64,000 bases of DNA from Ceratotherium simum simum (GCF_000283155.1 NW_004454175.1:6104124-6168123); one strand, 5' to 3'; positions 12,573 to 25,470 are shown, counted from the first letter of the stretch. A program made the numbers and translations. Notes: generated by a model not told the origin, from the letters alone.

Positions 12573-14597
12573 AATACAAAGTGAAAAAGGGCTCCTGCCT
12601 CTCCTCACAAGAACATCACTCTGGGAGAATTTACCGAGGACAGAGGACCAGGGTGTGTGAGCATGCCCATGTGAGAGTGTGTGTATGTGTGCGTGCATGT
12701 GCATGCGCGTGTGAGTGTATGTGTGCACATTTTCCTGCCTCTGTCTCAATGTACTTTCTAAGCAGAGCATGCTCTGCCAGTAACAAGCATGCCACCTCCC
12801 ATTTGGACCTTGGCTTCCTCGTAAAGAGAGGGAGTAGGATTCGATGATTTCTAAGGTCCCTTTCCAGCTCTAACATTTCTGGATTCTATGTACACAGTCA
12901 TTTTCGTGCCTGAAGAAGAATGCCAAATGTCTGCATCCTTTGCTCCCTGTCTTCAGTGGCCTTGTGCGCACTTCACTAGCACAGCAGGCTGCTCTGTGGG
13001 TGACAAGTACCCAGGGGGACCCAGGACATTTTTCCTTGCTTCCCATTCTTGCTTTGAAGAAATGTTTTATATTCCTCTTCAAGATTATGTGAGAAGGACT
13101 TTAATGGGTTGATTTTACGTGAGGATCCAATGATAGAAAAACAGATTCTAGTCAGTGCTTTACTCAGAGGATCATTCCACAGAAGCTGAGCTGTTTCTAA
13201 AATAGTCCCCAAAGTAGCTTAAAAAATAATGGAGATTCTAAAACCAGATCATTTCCTGATGACAACCCTAGGCCTGTTCAATTTTTAATCTTTTCTGAAA
13301 TCAGCATGGTTTTTCTTTTTCCCATAGAGGTATTTAGAATGAAGTCCTTGAATTTGCCCCTTGGACACATTTACATGTTGTGTCTAATTTCCTAATTCTT
13401 TTAATCAAGGCTTTCCTAGCTTTAAATCATAGTTAACAGTCTTTGGGGGAATTAGGGTGCTTATTCCTATTTGTCTGACAAATATACAGCATCAAATATT
13501 CATCATTTAAATGCAATTAAAATATAGAATCCCCAAAACATCATTGCAATGATTTAAATTGCTCCAGTTTTAATCAAGGGATTAGGGCAATTGGGAATTT
13601 AGAAACATAATATAATGCACAGTCAAGAAGCCATATTTCTATAAGTTTTTAATAATTTAAACCTCTTATGACTTTAAAGATAAGAGGTATGTGGTATATT
13701 TGCCGACAATGAGTAATAATGATACTGGAGAAGGATAGGAAGACATGGGTAAAAACTATGAAAACTTAGATGTGCAGAGAAATTTAGAAATCTGTCTGTC
13801 CAGTGAAATGTTCAAAGTCCTGAATTCTTCCAGATCAAAAACAGTCAGTCAGAATAAAATCTCACATATGAGTGGAATATGGGATTCAGTAAAGTTTTTA
13901 GGAATCATATCTCCATTAAAAAAAATTCTTGCAAATTATATTCCTATTTTACTAGGATCATCTTAATTTTTTTATGGCTCTGGGACTTGTGGGACCACGT
14001 TAATTTGAATGCTTAGGATTGATCTAAAATGTGGTCTGTGAATGATAAAACCTTAACACGTGGTTAAAAACTTTAAAATTAATTGACACTTTCATTATTC
14101 AGCTGGACTCCGAAATGACTCCATATAAATTCTATTGCCATATATAAATCGTTTGAACTTTAGCTGCCACATTTTCCATATAAACCAACAGCAGCTATAA
14201 ACAGCAGTAAGTGAAGCGAAAAGTGGTTTCCCTATGGCGGCTGGAAATGTGAAATCTCTCATGATTTTTAGCCTCATATACTTTCATAATCAACATCTCT
14301 TGACACATTTTTAATCAAAGTGATATCAGTGCTTAATGCAATACCCACACTTGTTGGCTACCCGAGGCATACATGCAGTACTCACGTCCTGGGGCAGGCA
14401 TGTGTTGGTTCTCACTTGGACCAACCTCAAATTGCTGAAGGGGCTTTTGGGCCCTGCCCGGGGCTGAGCATCCAGATACTGGCTCCAATGGACATCTAGA
14501 CCTTCAGAGAATTTTTTGAACAAAAAGCTTGAGACATCACCTGGTCTAACGCTCTGACTTTTAGCAGAAGAATAAGCAAGCCCCCTGTACAAGATAG
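12573..14597. other. Intergenic, nothing recognised except a TG-rich tract
   Basis: Overlapping open frames around 12581-13212 arise from the TG/CA-rich tract and have no recognised domain. No exon-like evidence was found. Confidence 0.4.
12650..12730. repeat. Degenerate TG/CA alternating repeat
   Basis: Long alternation of purine and pyrimidine (GTGTGTGTATGTGTGCGTGC and similar), interrupted by CATGC steps. Confidence 0.85.
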
Positions 14598-14599
14598 TG

Positions 14600-14932
14600 T
14601 TCTAGATAACCACCATCCAACAAAAATAAAATGAAAGCCACTTATGTAATTTAAAGGTTTCTAGTAGCCACATTTTTAGAAGTAAAAAGCAAACCGGTGA
14701 AATTCTTTCTGATAATATATTTCATTTGGTCCAAATCATAATTATTTCAATAAGTAATCAATATAAAAATTATTGAATTATTTTACAATATTTTTTTCAC
14801 GCCAGGTCTTTGAAATCCAATACGTATTTTACGCATGCAGCACATCTCAATTTGTACTAACCACATTTCAAATGTTCAGTAATCATATATGGCTAGGAGC
14901 TACTGTATTAACTGTGCAGCTCTGGGCTAGCA
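14600..14932. mobile_element. Probable non-autonomous DNA transposon relic
   Basis: Text such as GAAAGCCACTTATGTAATTT, TCTAGTAGCCACATTTTTAG, GGTCTTTGAAATCCAATACG and CAGCACATCTCAATTTG matches a common mammalian interspersed repeat that I recognise by sequence but cannot name with certainty. Its ends are unclear. Confidence 0.5.
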
Positions 14933-14954
14933 AAGTGGGCCAGAGTGGCTTTTT

Positions 14955-15206
14955 TTTTTTTTTTTTTTTGGTGAGGAAGATTAGCCCTGAGATGATATGT
15001 ATTGCCAATCCTCCTCCCTTTTCTGAGGATGATTGACCCTGGGCTAACATCCATGCCCATCTTCCTCTATTTTATATGTGGGATGCCTGCCACAGCATGG
15101 CTTGATAAGTGGTATGTATGTCCACACCTGGGATCCAAACCCACAAACCCTGGGCCGCTGAAGCAAAGCATGTGAACTTAACCACTATGACACCGGGCTC
15201 GCCCCT
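14955..15206 (-). mobile_element. ERE SINE (short-body type)
   Basis: A long poly(T), then GGTGAGGAAGATTAGCCCTG, TGGGCTAACATCCATGCCC, ATATGTGGGATGCCTGCC and the tRNA-like head ending CACCGGGCTCGCCCC. A perfect 13-bp duplication AGAGTGGCTTTTT flanks it at 14942-14954 and 15207-15219. Confidence 0.92.
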
Positions 15207-15369
15207 AGAGTGGCTTTTTGACACTGAAGGGATTAAAAAGACTGGGAAAGGGTAGCCTCTCCCTCCAGAGAGCATTATTTGGCCCCAGAGATTCAGACAA
15301 AGCAGTAGAAGTGAGATTTTGGTGGCTGGTCGTAGTGGCAATGTTTCTTGAAGAAGGTATGTAAGTTGT

Positions 15370-15745
15370 GATCTAGTCATATAATGGAATAGTAGGCAAT
15401 AAGAATGAATGATCTACAACTACATGTAATAATAAAGATGAGTCTTACAAACATAATATTGATTGAAAGGAGCCAAATATAAAAGGTATGTGTTTTATGC
15501 ATCCAATTACATACAACACACAAAAAAACAGGCAAAACTAATCCAAGGAGTAAAAAGTCAAGATAGTGAGTACTCTTAGTTGGAGGCGGTGACTATAAGG
15601 GAGCACAGGCAGAGCTTACGGGTGCTGGTCATGCTCTGTTTCTTGAACTGGGCGTTTCATTTATGAAGATTCATTGAGCTATACACTTGTAAAATTGTTA
15701 TTTTCATTATATATGTTACACTTCAATATAAACACTTTTTATAGA
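15370..15745 (+). mobile_element. L1 3'-end fragment (old L1M type)
   Basis: Recognised from ATAATGGAATAGTAGGCAAT, GATGAGTCTTACAAACATAA, GGCAAAACTAATCCA, TTCATTGAGCTATACACTTG and the end TATGTTACACTTCAATATAA. This is the L1 3' UTR in sense orientation. Confidence 0.75.
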
Positions 15746-17505
15746 AAGGTAAGATTCAAAGTATTAATTTCTACATATTTCTGTTCTGGAACATGAATAC
15801 ATATCATGTACCAAATAACATTATAAAAAAGATACATTCACGTTTCTGACCTAATTTTTTAAAATTTTGGATTCCAAAATAAATTACAAAAGTAAAAAAT
15901 AAAATCAGAGTTCATAGGTATTGATTTCTGAAGATCAACTTCAAAGGTGGCCACGGGCTCAGGACAGAAATGTGATCAACTGGTTCAGGAACAGCCTAAT
16001 AGCTCTCTGTGTGGGACTGGACACAGAAGGGACATGGGCAACCACCACACCCTCTCCTTTCCTCTGAAGCATGTCTAATCTTCTCGTCCTGAGTTTCCCC
16101 AATCGGCCCTGCATCCTTAGATTTAGAGTCTTTGCCACCAACTGAACCTGACAGGCAGAGACCTCAAGAGGAAAGCTTGTCCAACAGGCCTTGAAAGAAC
16201 AAGTCTAAGGATGACAAATTGGAGCATGTTGGTAGATTTGAAACATAAGTACATCTGATTCCTAGACTCTAACAGATCTTGATCACTACCAGTTCTTTTG
16301 AACTATACCCCAATGGAAATATTATTTCCAAGTTTGGAAAACTTGTCCTAAGTTTATCATTAAAGATGCTTATTTGTATTTTTAAGGCTTATTCCTGAGA
16401 AATTTTTACCCTTGAGAAAAATTACTGACAATTCAAAATTGAAAAAAAAAAACAACCAGAAGATCCATACTGTAACTCAGGATGCTGTGATTCACAACCA
16501 ACACAAAACCACTTCAAGCGAGTCTAGTTAGGGCACAGTGCCTGCGCTGAGAGAGCCTAACAGGAGAAGGACCTCTGCTTGTCAGCTCTGCAGATGCTCT
16601 TATATGTACTCCAGCCTAACCAGAGTCCTCATAAATTCTATTCATGTGCCATTGGTATTGAGCATTAGGATAAAACTTGTAACTTACAGAATATCTAAAA
16701 AGTTTATTGCTGGAGTATCTCAACTCTCCTGCCCACAGAATCCCAGAGACTATTATACCATTAGAGTCTGCTGCCCTTAGCTCCCATATGTGCATGGCGT
16801 AAAGATATATATGACTCTTATAGATGTTTTTAAAGAATGTTTTAATAGTAGTTGTTTAGATGTCTCTTATGATGAAGGGTGAAACAATAGTTTAATTATT
16901 TTTGTATTATCACAAACCCTTTTGCTTAAAGCCGTATGTCTATTTCTGCTGATTTAAATTCAAAGGATTGAAAGAATATGGATTGGACTATAGTAAAACT
17001 ATGCCCCATCTTAAAACACTCCTAAAATATATCATTTTGGTAGCAAAATCATTGACATCCGAAGATAAGGTTGCCTATATTCGAATGAAAAGCTTAAAAA
17101 TTGTGACCCATGTTATCCAACGTCAGAGTGAGATGGGAGTCAAGCCACAAAAATTAATTTTCCAACAATTCAAGTTCTTTGTTTGTATTGCTTAAATACC
17201 ATGAAGGGGCCATATTGAGCACAATGATATTTCTTGAAATCCAATTTCCATCCCCAATGCTCTCATTATTTGCCACAGTTTCTCCTACATGTCTTCCCAT
17301 CAGCACTCTAATCCTTCTCCCCACCACTTTTCCTCTTTTATCAAAACTCTGTAAAGCAGTTTGCTGTTTGGAGGAGGCTGAAGGGGGAAGTAATGAAACA
17401 GGCCAAGTCTGACTCCTCTGTGGAGGAATAGGGGAAAGGAAGGCTGGGAACAAGCGCATGTTGATCATTTTTGTCCCACCACAGTGTTAGTATCAGATTA
17501 GCATC
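15746..17505. other. Intergenic, nothing recognised
   Basis: There is an open frame of 75 codons from 16968 (in-frame stop 16950-16952 upstream, TAA at 17193), but no similarity, Kozak context or splice support was seen. Confidence 0.4.
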
Positions 17506-17509
17506 ATCT

Positions 17510-17905
17510 CAAGTTGGATTCCTGGGGAAAGAGACTGAGACAGAGATTTGCCTGCAAGAGGTTTATTGAGGAGAGCTCTCAAGAACAACACCTCGTAGAG
17601 AGTGAGAAGGCAGGATAACAGGGCAGAGTGAGTAGGAATGTGAGACAGATGTAACAGAAGCCCCCATAGTCCTACAGGGAACTATGAACCTGAGATGGCC
17701 CTTCAGAGTTGTCCAGAACCAAGACAAGGGGGCCAGGCCTTTGTACCCCATAATTGACAGTCACTGGATGTGGGCTGCCCCAGGAGGGGGTATGACCTTG
17801 GGAAAGGCAGCTCTCTTCAGCAGAGGGTCAGGAAATGAGCTATGAGCTGACAGGAGCCAGTGTCCCATGCAGCTGAGGGAAAGAACACCTCAGCCCTGAC
17901 GAGGG
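17510..17905 (-). mobile_element. Possible LTR-like repeat
   Basis: GGATTCCTGGGGAAAGAGAC and GCAAGAGGTTTATTGAGGAG resemble the antisense of mammalian LTRs, in which TTTATT is the complement of the polyadenylation signal. The ends are not defined and the family is not identified. Confidence 0.35.
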
Positions 17906-20079
17906 CATCTAGGTGATGCCTCACAGCATCCACTGCAAGCATTGTATTAAAAGTTGTCTTTTTCTACCAGATAACAGGAATTATCTGTCCCCATGTTGCT
18001 ATCTATGATCATCACTCTTCACGTTATGATCTTTGGGACATCCTTGTTTTTGATTATCGTTTTGGAAGGCCTCATATGAAGTGAGTTTGCTTAATCTATT
18101 GTTTCAAACCAGGGAATGGTGCTCCCTTACATGGAAATTGTCTGGCAAATGTCTTTGAGGAGTTCTTTATGCTCAAGCCTCCTCCTACGAATGTTTTCCT
18201 TTAGCTTTTTGCACATCAGTTCAGATCTCTTCTTGCCATTTACCCTCTGCACATTTTCAAGCCAAGAAAAGTTCATTTTCAGCAGTAAAATTGAAGTGTA
18301 GTTATGCAAGTTTGATGTTGGTGATGGTAGGTAGCTGGCACAAATGAAATAGCTCTAGACTTTAACTGCTCAATACAACATGCCAAAGTCTCCCGGGCCT
18401 TTAGGAAATTTGGTTTTCAGCACATCTCAAGTCTGGCTTGAATTTCCCCAGCTATGTCGATGCCATAGATTTGTTTGATTCTATTTTTTCCTTCCCAATC
18501 TATTTAGCACGTAGTTTGACTGAGATAGCAAAAAATGGGTTTTTGTTTCAGTTGAAATCCTTAGTTTCCTTGTCCATGGGACACACCATGATATATAACC
18601 TCCATTTCCTTCAGCCTGATATTCATTTAACTTGCTAGTGAGTCTGTGCTTGTCCTAATGTGTGTTAACTTCCAGAACATAGGTATGAATATAAGGCAGT
18701 CCTAAATCAGTTCCCAGCTAATGATGGAAAGAACCAGTAATGAATTCTAACTCAGATCTTCTCACTGAATGCAAGTGGAACATTATTGATCAATCCTGAC
18801 ATGGCAAGCCATGGCATCTTACCCTGTTTTAAAGGGCCTGTTGGAACTTTCTGGTGAACAAACCTAATTAGTAGCTGCTACAATTACCTGAATGTTATTG
18901 GGTACCCTCTCTGTTCAGCCACAATGCTAGGCATTGCATGGCACAGGTCAATGGATAATGGAAAGAACTTGGCAAGTTCTGTCCTTATTGTGGGGCCACA
19001 TACTAGTTGGTGGGAGGTATGTCAAAGTGTGACACTCCAAGCGCATTGATTGCCGTGTATCACAGAGTCAGACTGAGCAGCCAGAACCGAGAGAAGAACA
19101 CAGATAGGTCCTGGCACAAAAATAAATAGGATCAGGAGTTCAAAGCCAATCCTCAAATCAACCACGAGTTTGAAGCTCAAAGAAATGAGAGGTCAGGGGG
19201 CAGGGGCCCCTGGAAGTCAAGACAAGGCGAGGGATCAGGTGGAAGCAACTGGAATTTACTCAGTAGTGACATGGGCATGTCTTAACTCCCTTTAGTGTCT
19301 CAAAGGCATTGGGTTGTTTAGCTTTGGCTTTCCAGACTAGTCACATCCCAAACCCCTCCAGCAGTTGACCTTTCGCGCAAGGAGCTATAAAGAAGTGTCA
19401 CTCTGTTCTATTCAAGCTTACAAAAACCAACATTTTTCTTTTTGCCATCATAGATAGCTTTTAAAAATTGACTAATTAAGCTTCACACTATCTGTCAGTT
19501 AAGTAATAGATTGAAAGAAAGTACAGCCCCCTACTGAAATAAAGTCCTATTTGGAACAGAAGCTTTTTTGAGCTGAAACTAGACAGCAGTTTAAGACAGA
19601 GTGCTGAGGACAACATATGGACAAAAATCCAAAAGGATGGAAGTATGAAAATAGCACAGGAAGCTAAAATAGATGTGCACTCATTTTCTTTAGTATAAAT
19701 AGCATTGTCTGGAATCTCAGGTATACAATTCAGCAATTGCTAACGGAAATCATTTCCAGTATTGCAAATGGTCAAACAGCAAGTTCATGGATTCTTTTAT
19801 AAAAGTGGGAAGTGTCTCTGATGGACTTCTTTAAAACACTCTAAAATTCCAGTTGGGTTACATTTTTTTCCATTTGTTTATATATTGGAGTCCAGATCTC
19901 CTAAACCAAATAGGAATGACTGTTTACCCACCTAAACACTAGGTTTTGATCGCTGAAGGAAGCCAATCTCAGTAAGGATGGGTGCAAATAATCCCAGAGC
20001 TCTTGGCCTCATTACAAATTCGTGACCACCACACTCACTGGGGCTCTTACTGCTGCTCTGCCATTTATTTACTCCTCCC
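17906..20079. other. Intergenic, nothing recognised
   Basis: Mixed unique-looking sequence. The open frames at 18116-18301, 18438-18638 and 19488-19736 have no supporting features. Confidence 0.4.
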
Positions 20080-20385
20080 AGGATGAATCCCTATTCCATT
20101 CACAATCAAACTTTTTTCTCCCCGTCTAGCACTCAGCTCCTTTGTGCAGCCCTCATTCTCAACATAGCACCTCACTGTCTGACTTGAATTGGTCCAATTT
20201 CCTTCTCACCCATGTATAACTTTAATTTAATTTTTACCCATCTGTTCCTCAATCTTTTCTGCCTTAAAAAAAGCAGTGTCCCCACTCACATCCCAGACCA
20301 ATTCTCCCACTTGATCCTATAGCCCCTCATCTTCTTTAGGGCCTTTAGGGCCTAACATCATTTTTCTCAAAAAGGTCACCTGTTC
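20080..20385 (+). mobile_element. L2 fragment (left part)
   Basis: Pyrimidine-rich L2-like text, including CTCTTTTC-type and CTCAC-rich stretches (TCAGCTCCTTTGTGCAGCCC, CCCACTCACATCCC), in sense orientation. Weak on its own, but the L2 resumes after the LTR-like insert at about 20388-20880. Confidence 0.45.
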
Positions 20386-20387
20386 CA

Positions 20388-20880
20388 GTCACCTATTGCT
20401 GCATAATAAGCACCCAAAACTTTAGGGGCTTAAAGCAACAACGGTCATTTATTCGCTCACAGGCCTGCAATTTGGGCAGAGCAAGGGTCCTTAGTGATCC
20501 AAGTGATATCTTCTGGGGCTGGAAAGCCCAAAATGGCTTCTTTACCTACGTCTGGTTCTTCAGCTAGGATGTCTCAAACAGCTGGGAGCTGGCTGTACAT
20601 CTCTCTCTCTCTCTCTGTCTCCATGTGGCATTTCCATGTGGGAATGGATGGTGTCAGGTTCAGATCTCTCACATGGCGGCTGGCTTCTCCAGAGCACAAA
20701 AACAGAAGCTGCCACGTCTTCTTAATGCCTTGACTTGGAAGCCTGTCCAAGAACATCACATTCTGTTGGTCATGAGGCCATCCCAGATTCAAAGGAAGGG
20801 GACTAGACAAGGACATGAATACTGGGAGACACAGCTCATTGGGGGTCACCAATGTAACAGTATACCATCTCGCTTCTTCA
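20388..20880 (-). mobile_element. Interspersed repeat, probably MaLR/ERVL-type LTR
   Basis: It begins CAGTCACCTATTGCTGCATA, with GGGGCTTAAAGCAACAAC and CATTTATTCGCTCACAG. Later come TGGAAAGCCCAAAATGGC, CACATTCTGTTGGTCATGAG and CAGATTCAAAGGAAGGGGAC. This is a common mammalian repeat type. Similar text recurs at about 45268-45855. Class assignment is tentative. Confidence 0.5.
20590..20624. repeat. (TC)n microsatellite
   Basis: TC dinucleotide run (ATCTCTCTCTCTCTCTCTGTC) inside the LTR-like repeat. Confidence 0.85.
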
Positions 20881-20899
20881 TTGTCTCCTTAGAATCAGC

Positions 20900-21990
20900 T
20901 TTCCGTATATTAATAAAACTTTCTTTCCAACCTCATTCTCCTCAAAGAGTTATAACCCTCTCTCATTTACACTTCACCACCACTTCTCAAAAATAATTCT
21001 CTACTCTTGTTACCTCCAAGTAACACCTCTTGTTTATTCCTCAACCCGCTCCAATCTGGCTTCTGATCTCATTATGTTATTAAAAACTAACAGCAACTTT
21101 CTAATTGTTAAATCTACATGTTTATTCTTTGTCCTCATCTTACTCTATTTCTATGAATCATTTGTTTCTGTTGACCTCCTTCTTGAAATCCTCTCCTCAT
21201 TTGTTTCTGAGATATTGTGTAGCCCTTCTCCAAACTTCCTCCTTCTTAATATTTTTCTCTGACTCTTTCTCTTCCTCTGAATAAATGTAGGAGGCTTCTG
21301 CATCATCCTTACTCCCATGCTACCCAGTCTGTCACTAGGTTATCACAATCCTACCCCAGTAAAATCTAGAAACAACCCCCTCTTTCCATTCCCATTGCTC
21401 CTACACTAATTCGGAACCTCATTTGCTCCTCATTAGGTAAATATAAGGGTCTTCTATTTAATCTCCAACACTCCAATTTCTGCCCCTTCCAATCCTACGA
21501 ATTGGTACAACAGTTACTTTCATTAAACAGAACAATCTATGCTCAAAAACTTTCCCCAGTAACTAATGCCAATTAGGAAAGTTCAGTCTTCTTGTCTTAG
21601 TTTGCAAACCTTGTAATTCTGGTCTCGAACCATAATTCCAAACACCACAGCAAATTCCCATAGTCTAAGTTTTGGTCCCATGGGACATGTCATAACTCTC
21701 TAAAGATGTCTTATATTTTCCTGCCTTCATATTCTTTCTTCAGAAAATTATCCTCCATCATCTTTGCCTGTTGAAAATGTCCTCATCCTTTAAGGTCAGC
21801 CTTAAAAGCTGCATCTTCCACAAAGACTTCTCAGTTAGAACAAATCACTCCACTTGCTTTATATCCATGAAATTCTGTTTAGACATTGCTTTTAGAGCAT
21901 ATCATATCATAAGTTATAAAGACTTGGTAATTTCAGCATTTAGCACAGTTGATAAGAACTCACTATTGTTGAGTTGAATAATATGAAGTA
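20900..21990 (+). mobile_element. L2 fragments, decayed
   Basis: About 20960-21320 follows the L2 reverse-transcriptase region (GTCCTCATCTTACTC, TGTTGACCTCCTTCTTGAAA, TTCCTCTGAATAAATG). About 21770-21980 follows the L2 3' portion (CCTCATCCTTTAAGGTCAGC, TCCACAAAGACTTCTC). Coding capacity is lost. Confidence 0.6.
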
Positions 21991-23194
21991 TTTACTGGCT
22001 TTCAATATTTAGCCAAAGAGTCATGTAAAATGAGAGAAGTTTCCTTCTATATATCTGATTCAGTTGCCAGCTTAGATCAAAGGCTATCTGTGGACAGGAT
22101 TGCTAAAATTCTGCCCCACCCAAATCACTCAGTGCTGTAAATATTAAATCAAATTCTAGAAGAACATTTAAAAACTATCTAGAAGTATCAAGCAAAACAA
22201 CTCTGCATTTTTCCAAATTACCTACATAATTGCCTTACTTCACCATCTTGTTTTACATTATCACTCTAGGATTTATCACTAACTGATGCTCATTAAATTT
22301 TAATAACTCTCTAGGATATATGTGACAGTGACACTGCATTTTCTTTCACAAGCGGCATGCAGATATATAAACATTTCAATTAAGTGTATAAAATAGTATG
22401 CAAATAAATCTATACAATGGAATAAGAAAATATCGGTAAGTATTTCACTTTGTAAGAAGAAAATACTTGATTACTCCTTGTAACAACTACAACAAAATTA
22501 TACCATAGGCCTGATGAGCAGCAATTAAGGCTCTACCTCACTTTTACAAATAGATTTATTCCTAAAATGTATAGATCAATAAATCAATTATATTTTCCTG
22601 TCTCCCTATAATTTATTTAACATTCATTTCTCATCCATCTTTGTCTAACAATTTCCAACTTTTGAACATTAGGCTGTTTAACCCATCCATAGAATCTCTA
22701 TCAAGTAGTTAATGGTCTGGAAACAAACACTAAAGAAGTTCCTGTTTTAAAGAAATCCTAGAGTGAATACTTCTGCAAACTGAGTGATTATATTCTAACT
22801 TGTACTTTGAAAATTCAACTTTGTATAAACAGCTCATGTATGTATCTGCAATTTATGATTACGTATGGTTCCAAAGATAGTTTGAAAATTGATTACTGAA
22901 AAATTGGAATAACATTTTTCCATCCAAATCATTTTAGTTAAGTTCTCCAAAGCGATGCACATTTTAGTTAAGTTCTCCAAAGCACATTAACACCAATAAT
23001 AAGTAGATAAACTTCAGAATTCTGGGGTCAGAGAGCCTTGGATGTCATAGGAAGAAAGAAGAGAATGGAGAACAGTTTCCTCTTTCAGTCTTTGCTGGGT
23101 GGTTCTTACCTACTCAAGAATTGTTCTCCAACACAACCAGATTATCTCCATCAATGTACAAATATACTTCCATATCTCACATTGATATTAAAAA
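21991..23194. other. Intergenic, nothing recognised
   Basis: AT-rich; the only structure seen is a 30-bp-period duplication at 22931-22983. Confidence 0.4.
22931..22983. repeat. Two-copy tandem duplication, 30-bp period
   Basis: The 23-base string from ATTTTAGTTAAG to CCAAAGC occurs at 22931-22953 and again, identical, at 22961-22983. Confidence 0.9.
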
Positions 23195-23199
23195 TTTTT

Positions 23200-24395
23200 G
23201 TCTTTGAAGAAATGGCTGATTCCAGTGTAAGACAGAAATTGTCCAAGATGAGCCTAGAATACCATGTTACACCAGATAGCAAGGAAGCTGTAAAAAACTA
23301 CCAGGATATGTCAAAAGGATTCTGGGGCCAAATAGAAGAAGCTCCCACTGGACACAAACGGGGACAATTTGAGCATCAATAAGGATAATAATTACACATG
23401 TTAAATATATTTAAATCCATGAGTTCATAATATTATTTTTAAAATTATCCATTGTTTGAGAATACTAAAGAACGTATTATTTTGAAAACCGTTAAAGAGA
23501 AAGAATCTAACATTTATTCTATTTTTCCTAAACAAACAGTAACAGTAAGTAACCAAATAAGTGATGAGGAAAGTATTCCAACTAGTAAATAAAGAAACAA
23601 GGATAGAATTAGAATGTCACCATTTTGTAATCCCTAATGAATTAATGTATCTAGGCATTGAGCATCGATGGCTGCTAACATCACAAAAAGAGGACAACCA
23701 GACATTATGTTCTTCTTGATGAATAAACATACTACCATTTACGAAATAATCTTGTCAAAAAATTTAAACCTAAATCTAAACAACCTTTTGGATCCAACTA
23801 TCAATTTTGGGGAAATACAAAAGAAAATGAATATATTAAACAAAACCACAGATTTTCAATCGGGAATACCCAGACTGTAGGAAATTCTACAGAAAAAACA
23901 ACCTGGTTTCTTTAAAATAAATTGCAAGGGAGACAAGAGATGGAGAGAGAATTTTTAGACTAAAAGAGATTTAAAAGACATAGAAATGTCAAACCAAAAG
24001 AAATTGCAATGTGTGGATCTTGTTTAGAAATTAATTCAAACAATTCTACAAGAGTATGACATTTATGAGACAATTTGAATTTTGAACACTCTGGATATTT
24101 GATATTAAGGGATTATTATCAATTGTTTTTAGGTGTCATAAAGGTATTGTTATTATACTTCTTTGCAAAGAGTGCTTATCTTTTAGAGATGCACTCTCAA
24201 ATATGATAGCTGCAATAATGATATCTAGGATTTGCTTCAAAATAATACAAGAGGAGGTAAGTGTATAACACTACAGATTAACAAAATTGCTAATTCCTAA
24301 AGCTGCTGATGGGTATATGAGGTCTATTGTACTATTGGGTCTACTTTTTTATATGTTTTAAATTTTCCATCATAAAGTTATTTTTAAAAATTGTC
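23200..24395 (+). mobile_element. L1M 3' UTR copy
   Basis: Recognised by GAGCATCAATAAGGATAATA, TTTAAATCCATGAGTTCATA, AGATTTTCAATCGGGAATAC, ACAACCTGGTTTCTTTAAAA, GCAATGTGTGGATCTTG, ATCTAGGATTTGCTTCAAAA and the end TTTAAATTTTCCATCATAAA. The open frames at 23038-23382 and 23668-23880 overlap it and are not genes. Confidence 0.7.
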
Positions 24396-24399
24396 TCTT

Positions 24400-25095
24400 G
24401 AACCTGCATCTCTTTTTACATACAGCCTCATACCTCTACTCCCCATTGGTGCAAAATTTCACATAAGACTCCTCTCTACTTCTCCACCTCCCATTCTCAC
24501 TCTTTCCAATAAGGCTTTTTGCATCCCACTATTCCACTGAAACTCCTGCCATCCAGATGCCCTATGACCTCCATCTGCCAAATTCAACCTTCAGTCTCTG
24601 TTCTCATCTCACTCAACCTCTTAGCATTTGACAGCAATTTGACCATTCTTGGTTTCTGGTGCTCTCCCTGTCTCACAAGCTTCTAATTTCACTAGCTTCT
24701 CCATCTTTGACTCCCCTCAAACTGTTGGAATGCCTCCAGGCTTCTTATTGACATATCTTACTAGGTCATCTCAGTTCCATAGTTTTATACCCAGTCTAAA
24801 TGCCAATGACACCCAACTTGGCATGCCCATCCCTGATCCCTGCCTTGTATGTCCAACTCCATCACAAAGTCTAACAGACAGAGATCTTAAAATTAATAAG
24901 TGTACAATGAAACTCCTGATCCTGCTTCCTCCCCGTTGCATACTCTCCCTACCCCACTCCATCTTCCCATCTTAACAATGCATCACCATTACCCCCTCAC
25001 TCAGGCAAAAGGCCTCAAAGTTATCTTGAATCTTTTTTCTCTACTCTGCACATTGATTCTGTCAGGAAGTCCTGTAAGTTCTAATATATCTTAAA
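24400..25095 (+). mobile_element. L2 fragment, 5' part of a split copy
   Basis: It follows the L2 reverse-transcriptase region: CACTATTCCACTGAAACTCC, GACCTCCATCTGCCAAATTC, AGCATTTGACAGCAATTTGA, AAACTGTTGGAATGCCTCC, AATGCCAATGACACCCAAC, AATGAAACTCCTGATCCTGC. The frame is broken. A MaLR LTR follows directly and L2 text resumes beyond it. Confidence 0.8.
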
Positions 25096-25100
25096 CCTGA

Positions 25101-25470
25101 TGTCTTAGTCAGCTCAGGCTGCCATAACAAAATACCATAGACTGGGTGGCTTAAACAATGGAAATTTATTTTCTCATAGTTCTGGAGGCTAGGAAGTCCA
25201 AGATCAAGGTGCCTGCCGATTCAGTTTCTGATAAGAACTCTCCTCCTGTCTTACAGAAAACTGTCTTCTAGCTGTGTCCTCACATAGGGAGGGAAAGAGA
25301 GAGAGCATTTACAAGGACACTTATCCTACCATATCAGGGCTTCACCCTTATAACCTCATTTAACCTTAATTATCTCCTTTTAGACCCTAACTCCAAATAC
25401 AATCACATTGAGGGGTAGGGCTTCAAATACGAACTTTTGTGGGGCGGAGGACACAGTTCAGCCCATAGCA
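25101..25470 (-). mobile_element. MaLR-type solo LTR
   Basis: 370 bp, starting TGTCTTAGTCAGCTCAGGCT and ending CAGCCCATAGCA (TG...CA). Internal text is ACTGGGTGGCTTAAACAATG, CATAGTTCTGGAGGCTAGGA and CTGTGTCCTCACATAGG. A perfect 5-bp duplication CCTGA (25096-25100 and 25471-25475) flanks it, as for an ERVL-MaLR LTR. No internal or partner LTR sequence is present, so it is a solo LTR. Confidence 0.88.

Noticed and set aside
23038..23382. 114-codon open frame that looks protein-like
   Set aside because: Its 3' half runs into L1M 3' UTR text (GAGCATCAATAAGGATAATA) and no domain or splice support was seen.
25101..25470. Possible endogenous retrovirus
   Set aside because: Only a solo LTR is present. 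No gag, pol or env text is found beside this or the other LTRs.
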